Source: Streptomyces sp. NBC_00234 (GTDB taxonomy: Bacteria > Actinomycetota > Actinomycetes > Streptomycetales > Streptomycetaceae). From it: a DNA stretch of 64,000 nucleotides. The notes beneath the pieces are model-generated. The model did no database searches and was not told the origin of the DNA. It was given only the letters and a program-made list of their open reading frames with translations. The stretch is taken from positions 8,060,001-8,124,000 of the forward strand of contig NZ_CP108101.1 in the NCBI RefSeq assembly GCF_036195325.1. The letters are read 5' to 3'. This document shows, one piece after another, positions 43,738-52,441 of this stretch. Within the stretch, counting starts at the first letter, position 1. Each line of letters opens with the position of its first letter. Made by a program: the position numbers and the translations under genes.

Positions 43738-44582
43738 TGACCGGAACCCTCCGCCCGCTGGCCGCTGCCGCGCTGGCCGTCCTGCTGCTCGGCTCCACCG
43801 CGCACGCCGATCCGTCCGCCACATCCGCAGCGGTGGACACCGCGACCCCGGACTCGGCCCAGCCCACCGCCGGGCCCGCGGGAACGCTGGTGTTCAGCGA
43901 CGAGTTCACCGGCTCGGCGCTCGACACCACGAAATGGAAGGTGCGCGACCAGGAACGCACCGAGACGGGGCGGACCGACGGCATCCGGTGGTGGTACAAG
44001 CCGGCCAACGTCCGGGTGATCCCCGACAACGGCGGCAACCTCGCCATCGACCTGAGCAATCCGGCGACGAACCAGTACGCGGGCGGCCGTGTCGACACCG
44101 ACGGTGTCTTCGACTACACCCACGGCACGCTTGAGGCCCGCATCCATGTTCCGCCCACCGAGGGGCACTTGGGCGCTGTCTGGCTCCAGACGCACAGCTG
44201 GGGCAGCATCACGGGCAGCGCCGAGGACGGTGCGGAGATCGATCTGATCGAGAGCGCGTACGACGACGACAAGTACGCCGCGACCATCCACTACGACGGC
44301 TACGGCGCCGACCACCAGCAGTCCGCCCAGGTCGTCCCGGCTGCCGCCCTGCACAGCACCCACTACCACACGATCGGTCTCAACTGGACAGTGTCACGTA
44401 TGGAGTTCACGTACGACGGCGCTGTCGTCCGCACCGTCACCGACCCCAAGCTGATCAGTCAGGTGAAGGAGTATCCGATCCTCTCCCACGAGGTCCTGGA
44501 CTGGGCCGAGGGCGACGTCACGACAGCGCCAATGGACTACCGGTCCACGATGTACGTCGACTGGATCCGCGTCTGGCAGTGA
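43734..44582 (+). CDS. secreted glycoside hydrolase family 16 enzyme
   Basis: 282 aa, start overlapping the PL8 stop (ATGATGA region; ATG 43737 also possible), AAGGGAG upstream. Sec signal peptide (LAAAALAVLLLGSTAHADPS). GH16 jelly roll: GTLVFSDEFTGSALDTTKWK, and the catalytic EIDLIES at 168-174 (E-x-D-x-x-E) with E168 as nucleophile and E173 as acid/base. GH16 covers beta-glucanases, agarases and keratan-sulfate endo-galactosidases. Coupling to the PL8 lyase favours a proteoglycan or mixed polymer as target, as inference. Confidence 0.92.
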   Translation: MMTGTLRPLAAAALAVLLLGSTAHADPSATSAAVDTATPDSAQPTAGPAGTLVFSDEFTGSALDTTKWKVRDQERTETGRTDGIRWWYKPANVRVIPDNGGNLAIDLSNPATNQYAGGRVDTDGVFDYTHGTLEARIHVPPTEGHLGAVWLQTHSWGSITGSAEDGAEIDLIESAYDDDKYAATIHYDGYGADHQQSAQVVPAAALHSTHYHTIGLNWTVSRMEFTYDGAVVRTVTDPKLISQVKEYPILSHEVLDWAEGDVTTAPMDYRSTMYVDWIRVWQ

Positions 44583-44631
44583 CCCTGCGGGCCTTCGTCC
44601 CGACGGCCCGCACCCGGACCGACGACGCGCG

Positions 44632-46371
44632 TCACTGCTCTTCCGGCCCCTTCCGCGCGGGGACACGCCGCAGCGTGAGAAGGGTGGCGTCGTCGGCGCG
44701 GTGGGGGCCGTCGAGGAGGCCGAGAAGGCGTTCGGCGTACTCCTGGAGCCCCTCGTGCCCGTGGGAGAGTGCCGCTTCACGGGCACAAGCCTCCGCCGTG
44801 TCGAGAAGGCGGGCCATGTCCTCGTCGGGATCGCTGTCGCGGCGCTCGATGAGTCCGTCGGAGAAGAGGAGGACGATGTCCCCGTCGGCGAGGACGGTCT
44901 CGGCCGCCGGGTACGTGCTGCCCGGCAGGACGCCGAGGGTGAGTCCGGGGCCGCCGTCCGGGGCCGGCAGCTGTGTCGCCCGGCCGTCGCGCAGCAGGAC
45001 GGGGCGGGGGTGGCCTGCGCAGGTCCAGCGGAGCATCGAGAGCTCGGGGTGGTAGCGGGCGATCACGGCGGTGGCGGTCGACTCGATGCCGTCGTCGTAG
45101 GCGACCTCGTTCAGCCAGCGGGTCAGCTCCTCCACGGGCGCATCGGTGTAGGCGAGGCCGGCCAGGGCGTTGCGGAGCTTGGCCATCAGGGTGACCGCGG
45201 CGAGTCCGTGGCCGCGGGCGTCGCCGAGGGCGACGAGGAGCCGGCCGCCGGGGAGCCTTCGGGCCTTGTACCAGTCCCCGCCGACGCCGGATCCGGTGGC
45301 GTCCGGCCGGTACACGGCGACGGCGTCGAGGCCGTAGGAGGAGAGTTCGCCCTGGAAGCGGGGGAGGACGGCGTCGCGGAGCGCGTCGGCGACCTCGGTC
45401 AGGGCTTCGGCGCGTCCGCGCTGCCGGCGGGCTTCCTCTCCGGCGGCTCGGGCGAGTGTGCGGCGGCGGTGGTCGTCGGTGACATCGACGAGTACGGCGC
45501 GGACGGCCCAGACCGGTCCGTCCTTGGGACGGACCGGTTCCGCGACCATGCGGATGAACCGGTTGACGGGTCCGCGCAGGCGCAGCTCGCATTCCGACTG
45601 CCTCGTGCGCAGGAGTACGTCGTAGAGCAGGCGGTAGAACGCGGGCAGGCTGTCGGCGCTGAGCAGGGAGGCCATGCCGAGCAGGTTCGGGACGGGATCC
45701 GTCGCGAACCTGCCGAGGACGTGGCCGAAACCGAGGGACGGCACGACCGTGTCGTCGGCGAGGTTCCACTCCGCCCAGCAGGTCTTCGCGAGATTCTGGG
45801 CCGCCTTCGCCATCCGGACGCGGTGCCCCGGCTCCCAAGTGACGAGGAGGTCCTTGCCGCACGGGGACACGGTGACCTCGTGGCTCAGCCGCGCGGGAGG
45901 ACCGTCCCGCCTGGGAATGAACCACTCCACCTCCGCGGGCCCCTGAGGGGCGCGCTCGTGGTGGGCGTCGGCGAGCATCCGGGGCAGCGCCGTGCCGCCC
46001 GTGACGGGGTAGCGCTCGAACAGCGGGACCGGGCCGGTCCACTGCGGTGCGGAGTCCTCCGGCACATGGGTGGCGGCGTAGGCGCGGGCCCGCTCGTTCT
46101 GCGTCAGGTACAGGAAGTCTTCGATGCCGTCGTCGGCGCCGAGCACGGGTGTCACCAGCATCGCGGCCGTCGGAAGCGCGTCCAGCAGGTCCACCACGGC
46201 GCCCGGGACCGCCTCCGGCTGCCGCGCGAGGGCCCCTCCGGGCGTGCGGGGCTCGGGCCTGTGCGTCTCGGCGTAGGAGCCGATGCGCTGGTGCTGGCAG
46301 GACAGCAGTTCGCTCACCGCCCGGAGGCCCAGTCGGGCGCGCGCGTCGCGTCCGGGAGGGAGATGCTCCAT
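44632..46371 (-). CDS. SpoIIE-type PP2C serine phosphatase with N-terminal sensor
   Basis: 579 aa from ATG 46371; the longer open frame lacks a start signal. The first ~350 residues contain PAS-like sensing modules (VDLLDALPTAAMLVTPVLGA; RMVAEPVRPKDGPVWAVRAV). The C-terminal ~220 residues are a SpoIIE phosphatase: GVGGDWYKARRLPGGRLLVA, GDARGHGLAAVTLMA, VLLFSDGLIERRDSD and HRADDATLLTL, with metal-binding Asp residues intact. Such proteins dephosphorylate anti-anti-sigma factors in Streptomyces. No partner gene is adjacent. Confidence 0.93.
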   Translation of the reverse strand: MEHLPPGRDARARLGLRAVSELLSCQHQRIGSYAETHRPEPRTPGGALARQPEAVPGAVVDLLDALPTAAMLVTPVLGADDGIEDFLYLTQNERARAYAATHVPEDSAPQWTGPVPLFERYPVTGGTALPRMLADAHHERAPQGPAEVEWFIPRRDGPPARLSHEVTVSPCGKDLLVTWEPGHRVRMAKAAQNLAKTCWAEWNLADDTVVPSLGFGHVLGRFATDPVPNLLGMASLLSADSLPAFYRLLYDVLLRTRQSECELRLRGPVNRFIRMVAEPVRPKDGPVWAVRAVLVDVTDDHRRRTLARAAGEEARRQRGRAEALTEVADALRDAVLPRFQGELSSYGLDAVAVYRPDATGSGVGGDWYKARRLPGGRLLVALGDARGHGLAAVTLMAKLRNALAGLAYTDAPVEELTRWLNEVAYDDGIESTATAVIARYHPELSMLRWTCAGHPRPVLLRDGRATQLPAPDGGPGLTLGVLPGSTYPAAETVLADGDIVLLFSDGLIERRDSDPDEDMARLLDTAEACAREAALSHGHEGLQEYAERLLGLLDGPHRADDATLLTLRRVPARKGPEEQ

Positions 46372-46582
46372 GGGCGCTGCCCTTTCGAGGGTGTGGCGAC
46401 GACTCGCGATCATCCTCGCCTTGTCCCGGACCGGCGGCGACCGGACGGCGGGCTGGACCCCTGGTGGTCGACCGGAGTCACTCCTCCGGCGGATAGGGCA
46501 GGAGGCCGGGGCGTTCCGCGTAAGGCGCGACAGGTACGTCATCCGGCCCGCGTCCAATGCACCGCTTCGGGTGGAGCGTCGG

Positions 46583-47263
46583 TCAGGCCGTTGCCTTGTC
46601 GTTCTGGCGGCGCACGATCTCGGTGATCCAGGTGGGGGCGAACGGAGATGTGCAGCCCGGGGGAGTGGGGTAGTCCTTGAGCACTTCCAGGCGCTCCCCG
46701 ATCCCGATCGCACGGGTGCGATGCTCGGCGTGCTCGATCCCGATCTGAGCCAGGCAGTGGTTCATCGCCCACTGCAGGCGATCCGGGGCGTCCTTCATCT
46801 CCGCCTCGATGATGTCGAGCAGTCCTTCGAGGTCGAGGACCTCGGGTTTCTTCGCCACGCGCTCGGTGGTGAGCGCCCAGCCGGCACTGGCCACCGCGGG
46901 GTCCGGATCGGTGAACCAGGCCAGGCGCAGCTCTTCGGAGTGCGGGTTCTTCTTCACCACGTAGTTCACGAGCCAGTCGTGCACCTTGGGTGTGCGCGCC
47001 TCGCGGACCATGGTGTCCAGCTCGTCGCGTTCGAACGTCTTCGGGCGGCAGATCAGGATCGCCAGCAGTCGCGCCGCGGTGTCATCCGTCTTCCAGAGCC
47101 GGTCGGCGAGTTCCTGCTGCGTCTTCAGTCGCTTCGCGACCGCGCGCAGCTTGGTGAGGTTCACGGCGTGATCGTCGCCGTGCTTCTCGTTCACCTTGCG
47201 AATCTTCCGGTCCTCGAGCGCGGCCAGCTCGGCCATCACCTCGGTCAGCGTCGTCTCGGTCAC
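46583..47263 (-). CDS. DNA alkylation repair (AlkD-like HEAT) protein
   Basis: 226 aa, GTG 47263 with CAGGAG upstream. All-helical HEAT-like repeats: RLWKTDDTAARLLAILICRP, VHDWLVNYVVKKNPHSEELR, AWFTDPDPAVASAGWALTTE. Family members excise alkylated bases (AlkC/AlkD) or have unknown roles. The D-x-W-x-x-x-D pattern of AlkD is only loosely matched, so glycosylase activity is not certain. Divergent from the serine hydrolase. Confidence 0.85.
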   Translation of the reverse strand: MTETTLTEVMAELAALEDRKIRKVNEKHGDDHAVNLTKLRAVAKRLKTQQELADRLWKTDDTAARLLAILICRPKTFERDELDTMVREARTPKVHDWLVNYVVKKNPHSEELRLAWFTDPDPAVASAGWALTTERVAKKPEVLDLEGLLDIIEAEMKDAPDRLQWAMNHCLAQIGIEHAEHRTRAIGIGERLEVLKDYPTPPGCTSPFAPTWITEIVRRQNDKATA

Positions 47264-47609
47264 CGCGGTCTCCTGTCCGTCACGTGCGGGATGCAGCCTA
47301 CGACGGAGGCCGGCATCCCGGCGTACGTACCGGTTCGGCGGCAGCCATCGACACGACTCCCGCGCCTTCATGAATGGGGCCGTGCTCGTCACCGGCCTCG
47401 CGTTCGGAATTACGGGAGGGCGTTGCGGGGTGTGTTCGGTTCATTCCCTGGCGCTTATTCTTGTTTCTGTTAATTGTTGGACGCTTCGGTGGATGTATGT
47501 GGCGCCGAATGAGTGGACTCGTCCGGATGTGCGGCGGAGGCGGGTTTGTGCGGGTGATCGGGGTGGTGATGTTGCTTTCCGTTCCCTGACCTGGAAGAGG
47601 CACCCCGAA
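47264..47609. promoter_or_regulatory. divergent intergenic region
   Basis: A 346-bp gap between two divergent genes. A lower-G/C patch at ~47435-47490 (TTATTCTTGTTTCTGTTAAT) probably marks the hydrolase promoter; no precise -35/-10 is assigned. No additional gene seen. Confidence 0.4.
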
Positions 47610-48809
47610 ATGCGACGCATCCCCGCTCGACGTTTGTTCGCTGCAGCGCTGCTGGTGGCGTCAGTGCTCGCCCCGGTGGCGGTGGCTCCTGCTCCGGTGG
47701 TGCAGGCCGTGGGTGTCGACCGGCACGAGGAAGAGAACTGCCCGCCCGGTGGTCTCGGTCCCGAGGTGAGCGCCCGGCTGGACAAGGCGATCGCGGACGT
47801 CCGTAAGCAGGCCGGTATTCCTGGTGTTGTGGTGGGGGTGTGGATGCCGGGGAAGGGGAGTTATGTGCGGGCGACGGGGGTCGCCGACACGGCCACGGGT
47901 GAGCCGATGTCGGCCGACTCGTACATTCGGATCGGTAGTGAGACCAAGACCTTCACGGTCACGGCGCTGCTCGAACTGGTCGATGAGGGGCGGATCGCGT
48001 TGGACGATCCGATTTCTGCTTACGTTCCCGGTGTGCGCAATGGCAAGCGGATCACGCTCCGTCATCTTGCCGAGATGCGCAGTGGTTTGTTCCCGTACAC
48101 CGCGGACGCGGACTTCCAGCACGATTTGCTGAGCGATCCACAGCGCTATTTCACCCCGAAGGAATTGCTCGCGTACGGCATGAAGCACAAGAACACCTTC
48201 AAGCCGGGTGCCACTTTCCAGTACTCCAACTCCAACCTCATCCTGCTCGGCCTGGTGGTCGAGAAGATGAGCGGTCACAGGCTCGACGACTTCATCCACC
48301 ATCGCGTGCTCCGCCCGTCGCACCTGCGCCACACGCAGCTCCCGACGGGGCCCGAGTTCCCCCGGCCGCACTCGCACGGCTACACGGACCAGACGCTGAG
48401 CGGCAAGGTCGAGGACTCCACGAACTGGAACCCCAGCTGGGCCTGGGCCGCCGGAGGGATGATCTCGGATCTGCACGATCTGCGCCGCTGGGCCAAGATC
48501 GTTGCCACCGGAGAGCTGCTCAGCCCCGAGACCCAGGCGCAGCGGCTGAAGACTTTGCCGACCGGCTTCCCCGGTACCAGCTACGGTCTCGGCATCTTCG
48601 AGACCGGCGGATGGATCGGTCATAACGGCTCGCTGCCGGGGTACGAGACGGTGACCGTCTACCTGCCGTCGCAGAAGGCCACTCTGGTCATCATGATCAA
48701 CACGGATATCCGTCGCGGGGGCCAGGAGCCGTCCACGCTGCTCGCCCGGGCAATCACCCAGATCATCACGCCGGACAACGTCTACGACGGCGGGGTCGCC
48801 CCGCGCTAG
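47610..48809 (+). CDS. secreted serine hydrolase, class C beta-lactamase/D-Ala-D-Ala carboxypeptidase fold
   Basis: 399 aa from ATG 47610 (AAGAGG nine bases upstream). Signal peptide RRLFAAALLVASVLAPVAVA. Active-site motifs complete: S110-x-x-K113 in GSETKTFT, Y205-S-N, and H338-N-G in IGHNGSLPGY. The family includes Streptomyces DD-peptidases, esterases and aminohydrolases; length and motifs fit the R61-type carboxypeptidase. Likely acts on peptidoglycan or peptides outside the cell. Monocistronic. Confidence 0.93.
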   Translation: MRRIPARRLFAAALLVASVLAPVAVAPAPVVQAVGVDRHEEENCPPGGLGPEVSARLDKAIADVRKQAGIPGVVVGVWMPGKGSYVRATGVADTATGEPMSADSYIRIGSETKTFTVTALLELVDEGRIALDDPISAYVPGVRNGKRITLRHLAEMRSGLFPYTADADFQHDLLSDPQRYFTPKELLAYGMKHKNTFKPGATFQYSNSNLILLGLVVEKMSGHRLDDFIHHRVLRPSHLRHTQLPTGPEFPRPHSHGYTDQTLSGKVEDSTNWNPSWAWAAGGMISDLHDLRRWAKIVATGELLSPETQAQRLKTLPTGFPGTSYGLGIFETGGWIGHNGSLPGYETVTVYLPSQKATLVIMINTDIRRGGQEPSTLLARAITQIITPDNVYDGGVAPR

Positions 48810-48903
48810 AGGGTGTGGCTGGCGGGGCCCTTCCGGCCGGGCTCCGACAACCCACGTATGCCTCGTGGGCGAGTGCGCTCCGCCGCCCTCGGGCGACCTG
48901 CAC

Positions 48904-49623
48904 TCACGTACCCGCCGCGAAGCCGTCCAGCAGGGCGTCGAGCCCGTCCGTCAGCGCCTGCTCCCCGGCCCGTTCCGCGAGTGCCGGCGCGGTGGCGCGC
49001 AGCAGCGGGAACTCCTGGGCCGGCATCCGGTGCAGCCCGAGCCGTATCGCAGGCTCCGGCTCGTTCGGATTGTTCACGACGGTGCGCAACTCGACGAAGG
49101 CGTAGCCGAGCACCCAGGCGGTGACCGCCCGATACAGCAGCTGGGTGCGATGGTCGTCCAGGCCCGCGCGGGCCAGCAGCGCGAGCATCCGTTCCTGGGT
49201 GCGCAGCACCGAGGGCGGGAGGCGGGAGAGCGGCACTGCCAGCATGCGGGTCGCGAGCAGTGGCACCACCTGCGGATGGCGCAAGGAGACCCGGTAGGTC
49301 TCGCGGGCCGTACGGTGCAGATCGGACCGCCACCCGGCCGCCGCCACGTTCCCCGGCCCCCGTTCCGCGACTTCGGGCCGCTCCTCCTCCAGGGCCTCCT
49401 GGAGTTCCCGGTGGAAAGCTTCGACCAGGCCGTCGAGGAGGGCGTCCTTGCCGGGCGTGTACCGGTAGAGCGCCATCGCCTCCACTCCCAGTTCGGCGGC
49501 GAGACGCCGCATGCTGAGCGCCGACAGGCCCTCGCGGTCGACCAGGGCCAGGGCAGCCGCCAGCACGCGTTCCCTGCTCAGACGACCTCGGTGGTGCCGT
49601 GGGCCGCCGCTGCGCTCCGACAT
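48904..49623 (-). CDS. TetR family transcriptional regulator
   Basis: 239 aa. The N-terminal HTH is LSRERVLAAALALVDREGLS then MRRLAAELGVEAMALYRYTP, the tetracycline-repressor-like subtype with a TetR_C ligand domain (LLYRAVTAWVLGYAFVELRT). The target is probably whatever is read from the AT-rich region at 49690-49735, but no intact gene is there now. Confidence 0.92.
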   Translation of the reverse strand: MSERSGGPRHHRGRLSRERVLAAALALVDREGLSALSMRRLAAELGVEAMALYRYTPGKDALLDGLVEAFHRELQEALEEERPEVAERGPGNVAAAGWRSDLHRTARETYRVSLRHPQVVPLLATRMLAVPLSRLPPSVLRTQERMLALLARAGLDDHRTQLLYRAVTAWVLGYAFVELRTVVNNPNEPEPAIRLGLHRMPAQEFPLLRATAPALAERAGEQALTDGLDALLDGFAAGT

Positions 49624-50051
49624 ATCTCGCCTCCGGAGGTCACGCGGCCGGAGTCCGGTCTCCTTGATCCTCTCGGAACTCTCGGTGCAAGCTAAGTGTA
49701 AGTATACGCCGTAAATATGTCATATATGGGTGTATGGGGCGCCCTTGAAGTCGACCTGCGCGAACGGTTCGCGCTCGCCGCGGTCTTCGACCGGCGCCGC
49801 GTCGATGCCGTGGCGCGCTCAGCGGGGGCCGCCGCTCGGACGGAGTCCGTACGGCAGTCGTTCCTGTGCCGAACTTCCCAGTACCCGCCGGGTGGTCGGA
49901 GCGGCGGTGAAGAACCATCCGCCGAACCACGCGCCCTTGGCACGTACGCAGCGCTCGGTGTCGCTGCGCATGGCTCGACCATCGGGCACGCGGAGGTCCC
50001 GGGGCCGACGGGAATCCGACCTGGAAGTCGCGCTGCCAGGACACACGGCTC
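49624..50051. other. 428-bp region with AT-rich operator-like patch and possible truncated gene
   Basis: At 49690-49735 the sequence is strikingly AT-rich (GTAAGTATACGCCGTAAATA, then GTCATATATGGGTGTATGG), as expected for a TetR-controlled divergent promoter. Immediately downstream on the plus strand, ATG 49726 opens GALEVDLRERFALAAVFDRR then RVDAVARSAGA with good codon bias. The bias fades after ~50 codons, which suggests the remnant of the former target gene. Confidence 0.4.
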
Positions 50052-51131
50052 TCAGCCGGCATGCCCAAGCCGCGGAATCGCGTTGAGCGTGTTCAGAGCG
50101 GCGCGGCGCAGCACGGGACTGCCCGCCACCACGCCGCGAACCCTCGTCACCGCCTCCACCTGTGCGCGTCGTACGGTGGCTGGGATCGTGCGCCGGTCCA
50201 CCCATCCCTCCGAGAGGCGGAGTTCCGACGTCTTTAGCCTGTCCTTGTACGGTTCACTGCCCTTGCCGAGATCGATGCGGTCGAGTCCTTCGGCTGCCGC
50301 GGACTCCGCCGCTTTGAGACGCAGCAGGATGCCGGGTGAGAACTGGCCCACGTCCGGGTCGTACGCCGAGAACCAGATGTGCAGAACACGCCGGGACCGC
50401 AGCCCGAACAGCCAGCCGACGGGCCGCCCGCCCGCGTAGAGCACCGAGAGAACGCCGGTGCAGGTCGCCCCCCGGGCGCGCTGCAGTTCCCGCACCAGCG
50501 CTGTCGCTCTCGGCTGGGCGAACAGGTCCACCTGCTCCTTCGCCCGGTAGTGGGCGGACTTGTGCCGCATGAGTGCGTCGAGCGATCGCGGGTCGGATTC
50601 GTGGAAGGCGAACCGTACCTCTCCCACTCTCCTGCCCAGCGCTCGCTCGTCCTGTCGCAGGTGTTTGGCCCGTCTGGCCGACCTGGCGCGGAGCACGGCG
50701 AGATAGGCGTCGTACCCCTGCCGGAGGTCGATGACCGGAGATCCCGCACGACCCACGACCTCGGTTTCGAACGGTGTCTGGCCTTCGACGAGATGGTCGT
50801 ATCGCCACAGGCGGAGCCCGCAGGCACGCAGGAGTTCCATGGGGTCCCAGTCGAGCCCCGGTACGTGGATCAGCCCCTGGCTGTCGCACATACCGCTGCC
50901 GATCGGCAGGCCGAGTCCGAAGCGATGCCGTTCGAACGGGAAGAATCCCAGCAGACGCTGTCCGTCGGAGAGGACAGCCACGCGGGCACCGGGGCGCTGG
51001 TGGCCCACGGCCCGGGCGAATTCCGGCGACAGGAAGGGGCTGTCCAATGCCGGGGTTGCCTCCTGCATGGCTCGCCATGCGGTGAGTTCTGTTGCTCCGA
51101 GTTCGTCCGGAGTGATCACCGTGACATTCAT
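50052..51131 (-). CDS. CelD/BcsL-like GNAT acyltransferase
   Basis: 359 aa, ATG 51131. Features of Acetyltransf_6: AWRAMQEATPALDSPFLSPE, LLGFFPFERHRFGLGLPIGS, LRARSARRAKHLRQDERALG and LSVLYAGGRPVGWLFGLRSR. These proteins are found in polysaccharide clusters where they acylate the polymer or a lipid-linked sugar. It is the last gene of the glycan operon, 11 bases after the glycosidase-like gene. Substrate unknown. Confidence 0.88.
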   Translation of the reverse strand: MNVTVITPDELGATELTAWRAMQEATPALDSPFLSPEFARAVGHQRPGARVAVLSDGQRLLGFFPFERHRFGLGLPIGSGMCDSQGLIHVPGLDWDPMELLRACGLRLWRYDHLVEGQTPFETEVVGRAGSPVIDLRQGYDAYLAVLRARSARRAKHLRQDERALGRRVGEVRFAFHESDPRSLDALMRHKSAHYRAKEQVDLFAQPRATALVRELQRARGATCTGVLSVLYAGGRPVGWLFGLRSRRVLHIWFSAYDPDVGQFSPGILLRLKAAESAAAEGLDRIDLGKGSEPYKDRLKTSELRLSEGWVDRRTIPATVRRAQVEAVTRVRGVVAGSPVLRRAALNTLNAIPRLGHAG

Positions 51132-51142
51132 GTCCTGGCTCC

Positions 51143-52441
51143 TCAGTTCGAGCGCTCGATTACGGCTGAGTACTCCTGGAGTGATGAGCCGGGAGTGCCG
51201 TCGTAGAGGTTTTCGTCGAAAGCCCACATGAGACCTTTGAGTCCGCAGGACTCCATCTGCAGCGCGGCGTCTTCCATGACGCCGTCATAGTAAGGACGGA
51301 TATGAGGTCCGGCGCTTTCTCCGTTGAGATCGAATCCGTAGTATCGGGCGAGGTTCGCGATCCAGCGCACGGATGACCAGTCGTCGACGACAGTATTGGA
51401 CGGATCGAGGATGTCCTCTCCCGCGTCGGACGGCGCGCACCCGTTGTTGTTCGGCTCTCCCGAGCCATCGACGAGCGACGTGGAAACAATCTCAAGGTTC
51501 TCGCTTCCGCGGATCTCCGCAAGGCTCTTGTAGAAGCTCACTCCGCGGCCCATCAGATCCGGCAGCACCGTGCCGTCGAGATAGCTGTTGACGGCCTTCT
51601 CGTGTTCGCTTGGACGGACACCGGTACCAGGAACCAGGATTTTTATCTTCCCCTGGTACCCGAGTGACTTGTAGTGGCGGATCTGCCAGTTCACGGTTTG
51701 GGCGATCGCCTGGACATACCAGTCGGACCATGCGGCCACATCCGCCCGTTCGACATTCCTCCCCTTGTAGGTCCGGTCTCCCGGCTCCCATCCGGGCAGC
51801 GGGTTGGGAGGAATACCCGGTGGTCTGCCCGAGTTGCGCGTCGCGCTCTGCGCATTCCTGTCGAACGCCCAGAAGGAATTCGTCCCTTCTTCGCCCAGAT
51901 CTGCGGGCGGATAGCTGAACTCTCCCGTTTCACTCACACCGATCCGGACCGCCCAGAAGTTGTGGAGTCCGAGCTCGCTGTTGAATTTGTCGATGTACTC
52001 CTGGACCTCACGCCTGACGGACTGGCTGAAGACCACGTTCGGTGCATCCGTGAAATGAGCTCCGTGCTGGTTGACGAAATCGGAGTCCGGGTGCTCCTTG
52101 AGCCACGCGGGCGGGGAATGGATCGTGATGCCGACTTCGATCTCCATCCCCGCCTTTTCGAACTTTCTTATCGTGTCCCTGAGTCGGACTATGTATGCGG
52201 CGTCGAACGCGTCGTCCTGCGGTTCGAAGTGATCCCAGCGCACTTCGAGATGCGCGATCCGTATTCCCTTCTCGTGTTCCCTCGGCGCCCGTTCATGGTC
52301 CGTCAGCAGCGTGCCGAAGTGGTATTCCTCCTCCTTCCCGTCGGACCGCAACAGCGCGATCGATGCCAGCATGGCCAGAACGAGGGCCACGACACCGACG
52401 ATCCACCAGCGGTGCAGGGTACGGCCGGCGACATGCTTCAT
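51143..52441 (-). CDS. membrane-anchored TIM-barrel glycosidase-like protein (GH42/GH5-like)
   Basis: 432 aa. N-terminal signal anchor (WWIVGVVALVLAMLASIALL) then an extracytoplasmic domain. GIRIAHLEVRWDHFEPQDDA, then EIEVGITIHSPPAWLKEHPD and FWAVRIGVSETGEFSYPPAD (possible acid/base Glu) resemble clan-A glycosidases. LKGLMWAFDENLYDGTPG near the end could hold the nucleophile strand. Codon bias is weaker than in its neighbours. Start overlaps the GT39 stop (ATGA). Its place in the operon suggests it trims or transfers the exported glycan. Confidence 0.82.
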   Translation of the reverse strand: MKHVAGRTLHRWWIVGVVALVLAMLASIALLRSDGKEEEYHFGTLLTDHERAPREHEKGIRIAHLEVRWDHFEPQDDAFDAAYIVRLRDTIRKFEKAGMEIEVGITIHSPPAWLKEHPDSDFVNQHGAHFTDAPNVVFSQSVRREVQEYIDKFNSELGLHNFWAVRIGVSETGEFSYPPADLGEEGTNSFWAFDRNAQSATRNSGRPPGIPPNPLPGWEPGDRTYKGRNVERADVAAWSDWYVQAIAQTVNWQIRHYKSLGYQGKIKILVPGTGVRPSEHEKAVNSYLDGTVLPDLMGRGVSFYKSLAEIRGSENLEIVSTSLVDGSGEPNNNGCAPSDAGEDILDPSNTVVDDWSSVRWIANLARYYGFDLNGESAGPHIRPYYDGVMEDAALQMESCGLKGLMWAFDENLYDGTPGSSLQEYSAVIERSN

